Positions 47,969 through 62,292 of a stretch of 64,000 nucleotides of DNA are shown here, piece by piece. Made by a program: the position numbers and the translations under genes. The first letter of the stretch is position 1. Each line of letters starts with the position of its first letter. This DNA is from Acanthopleura granulata (Eukaryota > Mollusca > Polyplacophora > Chitonida > Chitonidae): positions 8,842,889-8,906,888 of the forward strand of contig JABBOT010000004.1 of assembly GCA_016165875.1 (NCBI GenBank), in the 5' to 3' direction. Below the pieces are notes generated by a model. The model saw nothing but the letters and a program-made list of their open reading frames with translations. It was not told the origin of the DNA and did not search any database.

Positions 47969-50900
47969 AACCCCACCAAACGACAAGGAAAAGAGAAATA
48001 TCTCTGCATTAAACACCACTTTGAGACGAGAGGCATGGAACAGGATTTGCGCTTTTTCATCTATTAGATGACAAACAGCAATGGTTGTCGGCAGAAGACA
48101 TTTAGATCACTCTGGCTCCTAGACTCCAATCCTGAAAGACATATTGCCTCTCCATGCTTGACTTCCCTCTATACGGCTCTGGCTAGTTCATCAAAGTTAT
48201 ATGTCTGGCCCAGCTCCACATGGTGATATGTTCTCTGATTTGAGGGAGATTTCCTGGTGGAATAATATATAGGTTTATGAAAGCACTATATGATAATACC
48301 ATTGCTTCTGTGCTGTAATCAGGTGAAAACAATCAGGCACTGATATCTTCATGAATATTATATTTCTTGACTCGCGCAGCTTCTGTTGTTTTCCAGGGCT
48401 GGATACGAAGTTCACTTTGTGAGGAATGTATGGGCAAGGTAGTCAACATGTTGTTCAGGGCAGAAGCAGTCGAATTAATGTTAACGTACTACAAATTGAT
48501 CCCTACTTAATCCCTACCATCAATTTAAAGGGAATTGTGGTTGATTCCACTCGTTACATTTTTCACAGGTGACAGTAATCGGCAGTTCAGCCTTGCCGAG
48601 CCTAAAAAAATCAAGTACAGTTGGGAGTGTACATCATGTTCCTGCGGGCTGTATGGGTACTCGAAGGGTCAGCTTTATGCAGAATAGATTTATCAGTGGT
48701 GTAGTTAATGTAAACTGTTGCCTAAACGCTGAACCTCTTAAATCTTTCTTTTCCCGAAACTACATTGACTGGCTATTGACTCTTCAATAATTTACGAGCT
48801 TAAAATTCAATTCATTGATTTTCTTGCCCAATAATATTGAGTGTGTTAGCAAACTTTAAGTAGATTTTATAAACAGATTTTGTCCCGCCAAATGTCATTT
48901 TGGCTGACGTTCAAAGCGCGTTTTCTCATTGAAAATTGCTGAAGGTTAAAGTAAGGAAAAACCATTGATTTGTGTTCTTAATTTTTAACTTTGTAGCTTA
49001 TATTCATATGATATGTAACCCACTGCAAAATAACTTCAGAATTTGTTGTGTTGTAAAAGAAAAGCATTGTCTTTCAGGCAAAATGCAAGCCTGTTTTAAA
49101 CTGTAGCACCACTAAGGTGTTCCATGAAGCTTTTGCTCCAAGGGCCATAAATTGGTGAATCACGTGATGAACCTACCCAGACCAGATTGCTTTCCTTAAA
49201 TCAACTCTAATTGTGTCTGGAATGGTAAAATTCCGTACACCATCGGTTCATGAAGAAAATGCACAAAGAAACTTACAAGTAAAGATCTCTGGATCTATAT
49301 ATTTAAGCATCAAGGCTCGGTTTAGTGGAATGACTTGATCAGCAGAATGTGTTTATCACACAGTGTGTTGCCTTACGTATGTTGGAGGTAATACTCATAT
49401 TAAAATATGTAGGTTATTATTCAGATGTCATAGGCTTAAATTTTGCATGAATTGTCAGAAATTCTAAACATATTATCATCAAATGCTGTATTTAAAGTGT
49501 AATGAACTCGGTTTTCAAGAACTTGTCATATCCCTTGCCAGACTATTATCTGTGCCACCAGTAGGTATAAAACCACCTTGAAGCCCATCATTTTTTCTCC
49601 TGCATGCCTTGTGGACTTGTGTTACACATTTTCCTCTGTAAAATGTCTAATTATGTCTCGGATCAGCTCTTGTGACAATCAGACATTCTTATGTTGGGAG
49701 AAGGTGTAAGCTAATACACGTCTTGTCATTCCCTCACCACCTGCCTGGAGCTAGTTTTGTTTGTAAATCCGAAAAGGAAGTGTCCCATATTACAAATTTA
49801 GTGAAAAGGTGGATACTCCCTTAGGTATCCTATTAAAATGCCAAAGATAGTTAAATTCTTGGTTTCATATCTGAAGTTTTTATCTCGCTTTTGTATTCAA
49901 TCATTTACTGATTGATAAATATCAGATTAATCATTGCTATATGGTAGGGTTTTGTAGGGAATGTTAATATCTTCTGTCTGGGCCCCTTTATATGATTGAG
50001 TATCTACCTATAAACTTGATGAAATAGAAGTATAAATAAATCTGAAAAAAAGATGAGAAATAGCATATTTGATGTTATGGTATTGTCGGTTTTAAGATGA
50101 CAAACAATTTTTTGTTTTGTTTTGGAGTACATGTGTATTATTTTACATTATACATGTACATTAGCAAATGCCATTTTGTGAAATAATGTGGATAACAGTG
50201 ACTTTTAAAACATGTCTGAACTTCTGCATGCATGATTGTGTGATCAAATTATCTTGTTTGGTCTTGTGATATTTCAGTTGATATTTGAAGTCTCCAGTGT
50301 TTTAAACTTTTTGCTAAAAAAGCCTAATACTAAATGTGTTAAACAAATCTCCTAGAAACTTTGCCAGGTTGTGTCTTATAATATCCAAGAAGTTCTCTAT
50401 TCCTCCACATTTAGCACCGAGCATGATAAGGAAATGACCCATTGTAAGAAGAATGGCATAGATTCGATTTAATTATTGGTCAGTACTGGACAAACTGGCT
50501 CAAATTGTTTGCCATGTCTGTGAGACAACATCCATTTTAGTAGGTGAGCGTCTGTTCTCGATCGACTTGAACTTTTTGAACCTGTGCTCTGTGGAAGGTC
50601 TTGAATTGTTAAGCAGGACATCACCTAGCACTGGTCAGGCTTGTCCAGTTGTCAGAATTGGCCTTCAGTGATAAGGTCACTCGCTTTAACTGCCTTCCTT
50701 AGTTGAATGATAAATTAATCGTTTATGGTCCAAAACCTGACTGGTAGGGGGATTTCTCTTTGAAATATGGATGAGAAAGACTTGTGAGATACATGGAAAG
50801 AATTTCTGTGCAATTTAAGGTCAGGTTCTTAAAGTGTAGGATTATTGAATTTATTTTTAATTTCAAGTAGACTACTTTATTATATCCCTGCAGTAGAGTT

Positions 50901-51329
50901 AGTATTGGATAATAAAGTCTCACGAAATAGAGAACAATGTACGGGTGGGAGTTAATGTTAAGTCTGCTTCTTGTTCATTATTTTAATATGTGTTTCTGTA
51001 TACATCATTTTCCCATTGGCTCTAGGAAAACTCGTGTGATTATGCCCTTCAAATATAACTGTAACCCAATGCTAATAAGAAGCATGTGATTGTATGTGTA
51101 TCGTTGTTTGCTTAGGGCCATATTTTCTACATATCTTAAGTACATCTACTGTACCATTGTGCATATGTATGTTTGTGCAAAAATGAAATACAGCCTACAA
51201 TCACCATTTTTGGATATAAGTGTGCAAAAACAAAATACAGATTATGATTGACATTTTGGGAATATATAATGTTTACACCTCCCTATTTAGTTCTTTTCCT
51301 GTGAGCTTGAGAACTCCAAAATGCTAAGG

Positions 51330-51467
51330 TCCAGCAGACCTTCCCATGTACAGCTGGAGAGGAAGCCAGCATGAGCTGGACTTGAACTCACAGCGACCGC
51401 ATTGGTGGGAGGCTTCGGTCATTGTGCTGCGTTAGCGTGCTAACCGACTGAGCCACGGAGGCCCCCC
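51330..51467 (-). mobile_element. SINE head (tRNA-like promoter) fragment
   Basis: Reverse-complemented, it begins 'gcctccgtggctcagtcggt', a very good A box (tggctcagtcgg). It continues to 'cgctgtgagttcaagtcc', a good B box, and runs to 'gggaaggtctgc', where similarity to the 2.5 kb copy stops just before the core. This is the best preserved RNA polymerase III promoter in the window. It lies antisense within the MON2 intron. Confidence 0.85.
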
Positions 51468-51639
51468 TGAGGCTTCTAGTTTTCTTGTATTATTTGGTGG
51501 CTGCTAGTAAGCAGTTGACAAAGCTCATGTGGAAGCTCTCTTTCTACCAATAAGGCATGCACATTGAATGAAAATAAGCTGCACCTGTGGGAAAGTTTAT
51601 CAGTCATGGGCCTATTCCCCAGCCTTTATTATATGTAGT

Positions 51640-51700
51640 ACATGTATATAGCAGATTGTTGTTGTATGTAAAATATTGTTGAATAGGGCATTAAGAATAG
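51640..51700 (+). mobile_element. Possible SINE tail fragment
   Basis: The words 'tgtatgtaaaatattgttga' and 'atagggcattaa' resemble the SINE tail, but the tail end is not preserved. Confidence 0.3.
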
Positions 51701-54700
51701 AACTGAGATAAAATGATAACCATTGATTTATTACCTTACATCTTAAGGTGCTCCTTTGCTCATGTGGCATGGAATTCATATTGATTAATCCAAGTATTAT
51801 TATTAACCATATTGTATTTTTAGTTCTTTAAAAGTTTCAAAGGAGACTGAATACTGTCCTGGTGAACCTCTGTGAAAAAACACAGGAGGGGCATGTTTTG
51901 AAGTTGAATCAATATTATTGAGGATATACTGATACCGTAAAATAAATGAAGTTCACCTCAAGCAAGGATCAACATAACCCATATTGCAGCTTATACCCTG
52001 AGAATACACACTCATCCCCTCGCCCCATCCCCCAGAAGGGTTGAAGATACTGTGGTCAAGTTTGGCTGGACCTGACCTGCCACTGTCTGGTCAGTATTAA
52101 CTGCGCATACAATCATGTTAGGTCCTGTCAGAGTTTTGACCATAGGACCACCGGAATGGTCTAGTAATTAGCTAATTAGGCACCTGTCACTTGTCTCTGT
52201 CTGCCCTTGAAATACAGCTCTAGGTACATTAGGTAAACCACAACAGACAAGCATCTTACATTTAAACATAGCTGCAATTACAAAGACAAACCGTGAATTT
52301 GGCCCTTATACATATGTGTACAGTGCATTAACAAAGACGAGTGTTGCTATAGAGGGCTCTTTCTAGACTGCCCCCTGTACAGATGTTACATGTTCAACCT
52401 ATCTCTGTGTATCAGACTTGAATATTGCTGAATGTTCTGTATGATTTTCAGTCTGTATGTGTACATTATTAGTTGATTATTAAACTCTCTAGATACTACC
52501 AGCTCTCTAGATACTACAAGCAATAACCCACTTCAAAATGGCTACATTTGTGACTTAAATTTGGAATTGCATTTGCATTTGTCTAGTTTTTTGATTGGTA
52601 TCAGTAGCAAATGTTTAGCTTGTTCTATGGAAAAAAAACTGTGTGATTTTCAGCAGCCTTGACTTATTTTTGCAAGGTCATTGTGGCCACTAAAGTTAAA
52701 TTTATGAAAGGCTGGTTAACATGATATCTCTTGAAATTTTACACCACATTTTGCCAAATATACATACATAATTTGTATCTGAACTGTTTCTTGACCAATC
52801 CTTACTCCATTTGGGCATTTTTTCCCTTGAACACCTGGTCTCAACAGTTGAACTTAAGTTTGCCCAACTTATACCACACTTACACTTTGTCATGAAGAAG
52901 AACCCTTTTATATTTTCCCATTCGTCTGTTTCCTTGCAAATATATTGAACCTGGGATTAATACAACTGAAATATTAGAATTAGATTGAACCCAATCTGGG
53001 ACTAAACACTCTATCTCTTGAACAGTTGAGATACTGGACTTTTACTGTACTTACACTCATATTGCACATAGACTCTTCAATGTCATATATTACATTTTTC
53101 ATCAAATTTACCCCTTTAAAAACTTCTGCACTTATTAAATTATCAGAAAACTTCAAGGAAATATTTCAGTGCTGAAAGTCAAATTTTGCACAGTAATATT
53201 TATTCTCATTTTGTAATATTCATGTTAACACATGTAAGTACTAAATGCATATATTTGATGGAGTGATGGCTGCAACTTGTAAATCAAAGCAGTCAGAAAC
53301 AAATGACAACAACTGGTCACAAACGCCTCAATCAGTAGATCTCTCTGACTTTACACACAACTTAGTGGTGATATGTTTGTTGGTATGGGTATAACATGAA
53401 ATTTAATTACTATGTCAGAAATTTCACGAAAAAATCAGGTTAACTTCAGATGGAATGGAATAACTTTGAATTGCTAGTTTTACCATTGCAAATATTCTTT
53501 TCATCAGTTTAGGAAAACCAGAGGAATGTTTTCTAATTTAACGAACGAATCTTCCAAATTACAATACCGAAGTTGGAATATGGGAGTACTTCAGTGTACT
53601 GGCTCTGAGGATTGTCATATCAAGATTGATGTGTACAATTCCTTTAAAAATTGGTCATGTCTATATTTACTTTGCAGTATTCTACTTGTGAATATGAAGC
53701 CTTGCAAAAAAAAAAGTAAGAATATTTTATGAAGCACATGTATAATTTCCCTTAAGATCAAAAGGATGAAAAGTATTTCTTATGGTAATTTTCAGACATA
53801 CATGGGGTGCTTTCCGCATAAACAACTTTTTTTTATCTTCTATTGCCATTTTCATAAAACTTCTGTATAACTAAGTCAACTAAGACTTTAATAATAATAC
53901 TAGTCTTATCCTAATACATAGCCATGACAACAAAACTTGTTGTAAGTCTGAAATTAATACCAGATGTAAACCTTCAACTACTCTATGAACAGAGGAACCT
54001 TAGTCCGTATAAGGTGTCTAACAATAGGTCCAATTTGTCTTCCATGTAATTTAACGTACGTGCAGTCATCAACTATTAACTGTTTCAAGGAGTTAAGCAT
54101 TCATCTTGAATTGTCAGCTACATTTGAGCTTACTCTATTATTTTATCCAAAGTCATTAACACACCAAGACATTTAACAGGAAAAATGATGATGACCGCTC
54201 TTGAAAGCATAATATGTTCACTGCGATTAGTTGTTTGATAAAAAGTGCTGTCTCATGGGACAGGGGTTGAGTGGATTCAAGCCACAGGTAGGGCAAGTTT
54301 AAGTTAAAAATCTGCTGTGGTTATCCCAGTCTTTTGTAATTTCCGTTCTCAGGCAGTGCTGTTGGGACGCAGGTTTTTTTAGAAGAAATTGGTGGTGATA
54401 ATAGAATCTTTTCCCTTGGAGTGGTCTGGTGTCTTGAACACAAGTCTAATTACATGCTTGCTGTCCCCAGGTAACCCTTGTAAATTAGAGCAGTGTGCGA
54501 CTCACTGGGAGAATAAGCTCAGCCTCTTAACCTTTGCCATTTCCCATCTGTGACTGTGACAAGGGCTGTATTAATAGAGTGTGTAATTAATTGTTGAGTG
54601 ACCTAGTGGGATATGTCTCGCCTGCACAGGTGTAGGCTCCATGATGGACCATTTCCATCCTCAGTCCGTGGATACTGTTGTGGACAGCTGTGAACGGTGT

Positions 54701-55651
54701 GAACTTACCATAAACACAGTGTGATAATAGATGAAGTGAGGACTTGTTGAAAGCCTTGAGCTAGGTGATATTTTTTAATCATTTGGGTACGTTAAAGCTA
54801 AGGATGTGTGCAAATTAAAACATACAGAGTAACAGATTAACAGCTTTAAATCAAAGAGTGATATGGTGTTAACTTTAACATCTGTTGTTATATTGGTTTA
54901 TGCGTCAGATTTGTGGAACTATTAAACTTGGCACCTTCTGAGTTATAGGGAATAAAATAACTGGGACCTTCCAGATTTTTCAACATCATATTTCTGATGC
55001 GTATAATTTTAAAAAGTGTGAAAGAAAATGTGTTACAAATTTTGTACACGGCGTAGAGATGTCTGTTTACATTTGAAATTTATTCAGAACAGTGGATCTA
55101 GCTAGTGGGTATTGAGACATTCCTGTACAAGATGAGTATTGGTGTAATTTATGGTCATTTAAATTTCATTTGGCATAGTGGCTTTTGAAAGTTTGTATGA
55201 AAATTGTTAAGAGCGAAAGACTTCCATTTAGTTAATCTGTCTACCTTAAGCAGTATTATCACCAAGAGTGAATCGTTGCCGGAAATTACAAGAATGAAGA
55301 AGTTGTCACCCACTGAGAAAGAAAAAAACTGGCTTTTTCACATACATCCATTGTTGCAACTGAAACAATAGTATCAGTTTATCAGATGGTAGAGGACATT
55401 AGTATGAACCATGATGGACTGAATAGGTTTGCTTTCAACATTTGTTTTCCATTTGGTTACTCTAGTCTCCCTATCTGGTGAAGGATTTTGAAGAAAAGCC
55501 ACCATGATGAGTTCAAATTTATACTGTTTCTTTGTGTGACAAATGGCCAGTTCCAGAGACAAACCTCTGACCAGAATGTGAATGATGTATGTTAGGTTTG
55601 CAGTTTAGGTAAAGGATTTTCTAGTTTATGTCTTTTTGTATCATCCCACAG

Positions 55652-55827
55652 AGATTACAGTCCATGTTGTTGGCGCCATTACAAGAGCTGTCCGGCATTC
55701 CTCATCCTGATATCCGACAAAAACAGCTGGAATGTGTTCTTCAAATCCTCCATAACAATGGCGATAAATTACTCCACGGATGGCCACTGATATTGGGGGT
55801 GATAGGGGACGTCACTCTTGATCAGGG
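55652..55827 (+). CDS. MON2: MON2 internal exon
   Basis: An exon of 176 bases (58 codons plus two bases) lies between 'catcccacag' and 'CAGGG|gtaagt'. It encodes [20 protein letters not shown], then [29 protein letters not shown] and TLDQ. The [16 protein letters not shown] and GWPL-x-LGV segments are hallmark conserved MON2 sequence. They continue directly from the exon at 47218-47328 with no residue missing, as I recall the vertebrate protein. The next exon should start by completing a Gly codon and then read roughly E-x-LIR; I did not find it. No break or premature stop, so this looks like an intact, functional gene. Confidence 0.93.
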
Positions 55828-56672
55828 GTAAGTGTGTCATGATGACAATGACAAGTCATATCACACAAGTGAGCTCAGTCATTTTTTTTTTTATATAAAC
55901 ATTAAACATTTACCAAAAAAGAAAAAATAGGAGAAATGTAGCCATATATTTACATATCACATGCAAACGTATGTACTCTGCAGTATGTTTCTCTTTTTAC
56001 AGAGTTTACTTTCTCAGAGATGTAAATAGATGCACATGTGTTTCTAGGGTCATGATACAGATATGTGGATAGAAATATTACTCTTTGTTCAGATTCTACC
56101 TAGCTCCTAATGACTACACTCTAAGACTATATGTCTTTTTGTCATTGTCATGTGTGTAGATAGATTCCAGAGTTTCTGTAGAGATTCCTTCAAAATCCAA
56201 ATGGCATTTTCCAGTCTTTAGTTTTCCGCTGGTGGAAAAATGACTGCGGACAACTGATATAGCAGTAGAATTCCAGCCTCATTCAGGCTGATACCGTAGA
56301 TCTGTAGACCATTAGTTAAAACCTGTCTTCTTCAGGGGTACTGAGATCAAAGGCAGGCTGGTCAACAGGTAGCAATTAGACCAGTAGTCCTTTGCCTTGA
56401 CGTGAGGGGAGTAATCTTGGATCCAATTCCTTATCATTCTTATGCCCTGCCAAGCGAGCACAAAAATCAAAGTCCTGAGTCTCATTTTTTTTTCATAAAT
56501 GTATGAGATCTATTATTAGTTTTCATTTAGTTCACATGCCATATTGATGGTTGCAAGAAACACTTTCCATGTACATGTATTTGTACCATTTTTTTCTTTG
56601 CTGTTAATACAAATTGTACTTGTCAAAATGCCACATCAAATGCTTGAACAAAGAAAGAAGCCTCTTAACATG

Positions 56673-56695
56673 GTTTTTTTTTTTTTTTTTTTTTT
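56673..56695. repeat. Poly-T run
   Basis: About 23 T bases. It could be the tail of an antisense retroposed sequence, but no body is recognisable. Confidence 0.9.
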
Positions 56696-57199
56696 AAGTT
56701 TTTAATATAAATAGCTGTCAAAATATGATTGTCTTGCAGCAGAATAAGCTGGCATCAGGTTACCTTCAGTGGCCTGAAATCTCTTTTTTTTTCAAATTGT
56801 TGTCAGAATCCTTGATTGACAGATAATATATTTTGTGGTACCTGCAGCAGCTGCCCTACAACCTTATCATTTGTGCTGTCTGTGTTCAGCAGCTTATTTT
56901 GTTGAATGTAGTTTTGAAAATATGGACATCATTTGTTAAAGGTTTTGATTTGCCATGGTGTGACAGGGCATTACGTCCTTGTTGAATAACTTGTGAATTA
57001 TAATTGTCACATGAAATTTTACTCCACTTTAAAGAGCGGAATGTTAGACTCTGATTATTGATTTGTTTTGGACTAACAAAAGGAAAACGGCAGTATGATA
57101 TTGTCGGCCAAATCTCATATGATGCTACACATCAAACTGCTATACCAGTACTATGTTAAATAATTTCCAGAAATTTCTGTATGACATTTATGGTTATTT

Positions 57200-57240
57200 T
57201 GTGTGTGTGTGTGGGAGGGGGGGGGGGAGGAGAGGGAAAG
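57200..57240. repeat. (TG)n followed by G-rich tract
   Basis: About seven TG units run into G4-A-G11-type sequence and GGAGGAGAGGG. The G runs could form a G-quadruplex in the plus strand. Confidence 0.85.
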
Positions 57241-60200
57241 GCTGAGACTAAGAAATTTCACATCAGAAGGTACCCTGTCATCATGCAATCATCTAGAAAA
57301 AAACTAACCTGTTACAATTGAGTGATTCTGGACTTGAAAATTAAATGGGATTCAAGGGGCCAATTTTTGCTCAATCATGATTTCATGTTTATTGATGGGA
57401 AGGATCATGGGTAGAACACAGCTCAGATTGTACAAAATGAGATGCCCATTAGCCTACCAATATTAGCAAAAACAAAATTGGTTGTCTAAAAGCAAATCAT
57501 GAATAGGCTATATTGGTTGAACTTGTTTTTTGTACATGTGTGTAAAATTAATTGACATGTTTTCATCTGGCAAGAACTTGTTAATATGACCTCTGGTAGC
57601 ATCAAACATCACCTGTAAAATTACCATATCTATATCTAATCCTTCAGAACTCTTCCTTGAGGGCTCATTTATATTCTTAACATTAGGTTAACCCATTAGG
57701 TTGGGTATGACATACATGTGCATTCATGGAGACAGATATTATGTAATTACATAGATACATATACATGTATGTTTGTGTGCTTTTGTAATAATAGACCAAA
57801 GGGTTTGCAGGTATTAACAGCATTTATATATGGTGCACATATTGGTCTGATTTATAACATTTCCTATGTACTGTTTTTGAAAGCCAGTTAATTGAATTGG
57901 CAACAAAAATAATCAAATTTTTATTATTTAATTGATTGTTTTTATTTCCTCTCAGGATTTTTATATGCACGTAGGTATTGATGATTTCTGCGTCCAACAA
58001 AAATTTGGGATAATATGAATACCATGTTAATTATTGCATGCAAATTCCTTGATTCAAATAAATATGTCCATCAAAGATTAATAGCATTGTGCTCTGAAAA
58101 GTTGTACTGTTGGAACATTTTACTTTTATGTGGACAAAGATCAAAAAAGTCTATTTTAGTTGGAATGAATACATTAACAGTTTTACGTCTTTGACTCCCA
58201 CTTGCAAGTCTTGCGTGAGTTTATATCTGAAATGTCTAGACATGCTCAATTAGTGGAGAAAAGATTCTCTGTGAAAACATTCCATCAGGCTGTATAGTTT
58301 AGGCATTTCTGATATCACTCAGTGTGCCCCTCGGTCTATAATATTTGGCCCCCTATTTAGAGTGGCCTCGTCTAGTTGTCATTTTTGATCCTATGTGATG
58401 TTCAAAATGTCACTCTTCATGGTTGCCCTATGTAACAAAGGGAACCGACTTGCCGACTATTGATCAACAGCAAACTCACGTCATTTGCCTCTCAATGGGT
58501 TGTCGAGTCTGGTGGTGGACTCAAGATTGTGATTGTGAGCCTGTTTATTCGGAAGGCAGGCAGGAAGAAGGCATTTTACGGTACTCATTTATCCATGTCC
58601 GCATCCTTCTACAGAGTCGTTTAAGATCTTCTGACTTAAAAATAAAAATTCTGGAGCAGAGCTTTGACATAGATGTAGTCAGAAAAGTTTGAAGGCCTAA
58701 TTTGTTTCATGTTTGTTGAGCATGCTCAGGTCATGTAGAACCTGTTTACTCTACTAGATGAACTGTCGTTTGGTCTTTGGTCACTTTCACATCTTCCTGT
58801 GTGGAGCCAGGGTATAGCTTTACCAAGAGGAGGTAGGTAATGATGTGGTAATAGCTTACACTTTTTAGGTCTTTATCTGTGACTACTCCATTGATTCTCA
58901 TGTACATGTGTGCTTGCACTTCCCCGCATACTTATTGATTGTCCTCAACATGGCTATCTGTCTGGGGAGCTCAATGGCTCTACAGTATAACGTTCGGCTC
59001 ACAGTTTGCATTACTTAATTGTCAGCCAGGAGAATAGTACTGATCAAAGATTTAGTGTCACTGAAGCATTTTAGTTGGCAACCCTAGACAAAGATGTGTA
59101 CCATGTACCCACCATATTGGCCTTAAAGTGCTCTTTGACACAGTGTGTATAACTAATACCACTATATGTGTGGGTAGGACAAGAAGTGGATTTTAACATT
59201 TGTGTGGGTTATGTTATTTATGGGTTTTTTTTTTTTGTTTTCTTTTGTTTTGGGGGGTGGGGAGCATTCTAAAAAATTGGAAATTTCACAGAATAAAAAA
59301 GTATTTCATTTAGTCCAACAATTATTTTAACATTTTCTAAGAAAAAAGATCCAAATATTTATTATCTTGACATCTCCTGAAAAATGGGGATATAGGAATG
59401 GCACCTCGTTAACCCCCCAAAATGTTGAATTTCATGAAATCTTTTGAACTTTTTTAGGTTTTATATGTTACTAATATATGGACCCATTTGTTAAAAATTT
59501 GTCAGTGACACTGTCATCCCCTTTAAAATCTGCAATAGCTGCCATCTGCAAACCCCCCACCCCCTCCGCCTTCAGAATTCACATTAATTTTGTCCTAAAT
59601 TTATATTTAAAATAACTGAAGGATGAGCGCACTCGATTCTCACTACTCTTGTCCTGTTTTTTGAAAGCTTATTCCACTGTGACCAAAATATGGGCTATAT
59701 ATTGTTCTGCTCCCCAAATCTCCAAAGATTACCCTGAAGTTAGCGAAAATGACATTCAAGTGCATTGGAACATATTCAGCGAGATGACAATGGTAAAAGT
59801 CCAAGTTTATTTCAGCAACAATTTCCTCAGAGGCCAGTAATGAACACGTATGCTATGTTGGCCTGACATTTGCTGGATGCTATCCGGTCTATAATTCATC
59901 ATCAGCTCTTTTGGGTAGTTACTATAGGGAATATTAAGATGTTGTACATGTATCTAAGTAAAGGGGTATTTTAAACGTGTGAGTTGTATGTCTAAAATTT
60001 CTTCCATGACTAAGTTGCTCTTTTTTCTGTGATTCTATTGATTTTAGAAAGGGGTCTTGATATTCATTTGGAAGGTAGGGTAATATCCTACTGGAAAAAT
60101 GTAAGTATCGGCTCCAGAAGTACAATTTTTTTATGTTTATTTTCTTCTGAAAACAGACTTTTGGGGAAGAAATTTTAGGCCATTTTACGATCTTTGTTTT

Positions 60201-62292
60201 CATCATGACTGTGTTGCCTGAGTGCATTGTACCTTCTGCCATAGCTACATGGGCTGCTTACTCTATAGCTTGGCTGTCTGCCAGAGAGCCAACCATTGAC
60301 TATGTCGTTCTCTATGGTTTCTTACTTATTTCCAGGTTTACTCAAAAGCCACTTGCGATGGTTACATAGTTTTTTTCTACATAATATAATATTTTTTCTT
60401 GAATTTTTGTGGAAGTATTATATAGGTGGATTTAAGGATTTGGATAAATTATGATAATATATCTCTTCCCAAATGAGCCCACATGATAAAAATTCAAAAT
60501 GCACAATTCCTGAAGTATTCCTAAAAATTTATATTAGTGCTTGGTAATAATCACCAAAACTGGCTCCAATTTCCTGATATGTACATGACAACAAAGTTTG
60601 TCTGTTAAATATTTCCATCTGTACTCAGTGTTGCGTTATTTGCAACATACTACAAAAATTCAGTCAAGGGAAGTTAAAGCAGCACAACAAACCAGCCAGG
60701 TGACATTTTTATTTTGACAGTGTCATTTCATGTTCTGATATATAAGCTAGATAATTCCCTGTCTTCCCTGGTGCAATTATGTCACAAAGTTTTTATGTAC
60801 AGTTAAAGGCTTTACATGAACTATTCATCCAGTGTAATCATTGAAGAACAGAAGTTCAAGAAATGGTCATTTTCATTGTCAGGACCTGGAGAATGAATAA
60901 GAGTGTTGCATGTAGTTAAATGGCCTACCATTTCCCCTCAGACACATCCTTTTGATCTTCTGTGATATCCAGAATAGCATATTTTTGTAAGCACCTCCTA
61001 TTGACATGAAGCAGATAGGGCCTTAACAACTGGTTATGTAAATGTGAACCATCCTGCCTTGTCCATCAGAGCCCACCCAGACACAGGTAAAGGAGGAAAC
61101 AGAAGAGCTGAACAACGACAGCACATGAGCTGCTACTTCTATAAAATGATGGTTCAGTAGAAAAAAATTAGGAAGCTGATGTTGATGGATCCAGAGGGAA
61201 TACATATGTTAATTTCTTGGCGTTCTTTCATCTCTGCAATTGAAAACCAAATGGTTCACTTCCAAATCCTCATTTTGTGGGATCTGTGTTGTTGCTAAGA
61301 GATGACTACCTCAAAGAACACCCATTGGATTATTTGTTCTTAAAGTGCTTAATATGTCCATGACCCTGTTCCCAAATTCGCAAACGTCAACTACCATTCA
61401 CTGTTCACCCCTCAGGATCTGCTTCAGAGCTCTCAAATTATCATTCTTCTTTCCAATCTCTCAGAGCATGAAATCTGTTGTTAATGCTTACATTAACTAT
61501 TACAATTTTAAACATTACTTTTCTTTTTTGTTTGCAACACTCATTAAACTACAATAGCAGCCTTCAGAATTTTTAACCACTGTGACAAATGTATTAATTT
61601 GAATACCAGTGTAATGTATTAGATTTCAGTGGCCCAGACAGAATTTACTCCTGTCTTTTATTGCTTTTGAATATTTTATATTTTTTTCTGATGGATATGT
61701 TTTTTGTAATAATTTTTTCAACAGGAGATCTGAGCGAGAACAATATCAACAAAAATCAGGATGGATGGATACAAGGCTTCTTGATGTTATCATGTAATTT
61801 ATTACATATTGATTTGAAAACCAAAGTTTGATTTGTTTGTTTTGTTTTGGATTTGTGCTCTAAATTGCAGCGAAATGCCTTTTTTCTTTTCTCTTTCCTC
61901 AATAATTTTATATTTTTTTTGGAACAGAGGTGTGGGATTTAGTTTATTGGAAATGGTGTTTTTCTGTCTTTACACTATATTTTATACATCAGAGTTAAAT
62001 CCAATGCAGTTTTGGTAGCACAGTTGAACTTCATGCTTGAAAAGTATATTATTGGTGGGCACCAGTAGGATATGCACTTTACGGATATTGTGGTCATGCA
62101 GTTGGTTATCATCAAAGTTACATGATTTTATTTTCATAAGTTTCTAAATAGTATAAATAATGCATGTAAAGTCAGCAGTATGATTCTGTTAATATGTAGA
62201 TTAACTTTTTTGTGTTAATGGAGCCAATCAAGATGTTGGTCCAGGATTTCATCCTTATTCTATAATGCAGTGTTCCACATTGAGTGCATTTT

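Larger units (their letters stand above)
47329..55651 (+). other. MON2: MON2 intron (8.3 kb)
   Basis: The intron starts gtatgt and ends 'tatcatcccacag', both consensus. It contains the 31-bp minisatellite, a SINE on the other strand and otherwise AT-rich DNA without a supported gene. A 42-base in-frame block at 48397-48438 is discussed as a possible cassette exon. Confidence 0.85.
55828..62292. other. No exon found (likely MON2 intron)
   Basis: Contains a poly-T run (56673-56695), a G-rich tract (57214-57236) and short open frames without splice support. The expected following MON2 exon was not seen. Confidence 0.4.

Noticed and set aside
47575..48019. Overlapping minus-strand open frames of up to 118 codons rich in Tyr, Phe, Leu
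   Set aside because: They are translations of the 31-bp minisatellite, without a start context or splice sites.
58423..58692. 89-codon plus-strand open frame
   Set aside because: Composition is odd (WWW run, scattered Cys), no splice sites or motif were found; probably chance.
61725..61796. Possible next or alternative last exon of MON2 after 'attttttcaacag'
   Set aside because: In the required phase it reads a short charged peptide ending in TAA with no likeness to the expected MON2 continuation; the pyrimidine tract is weak.
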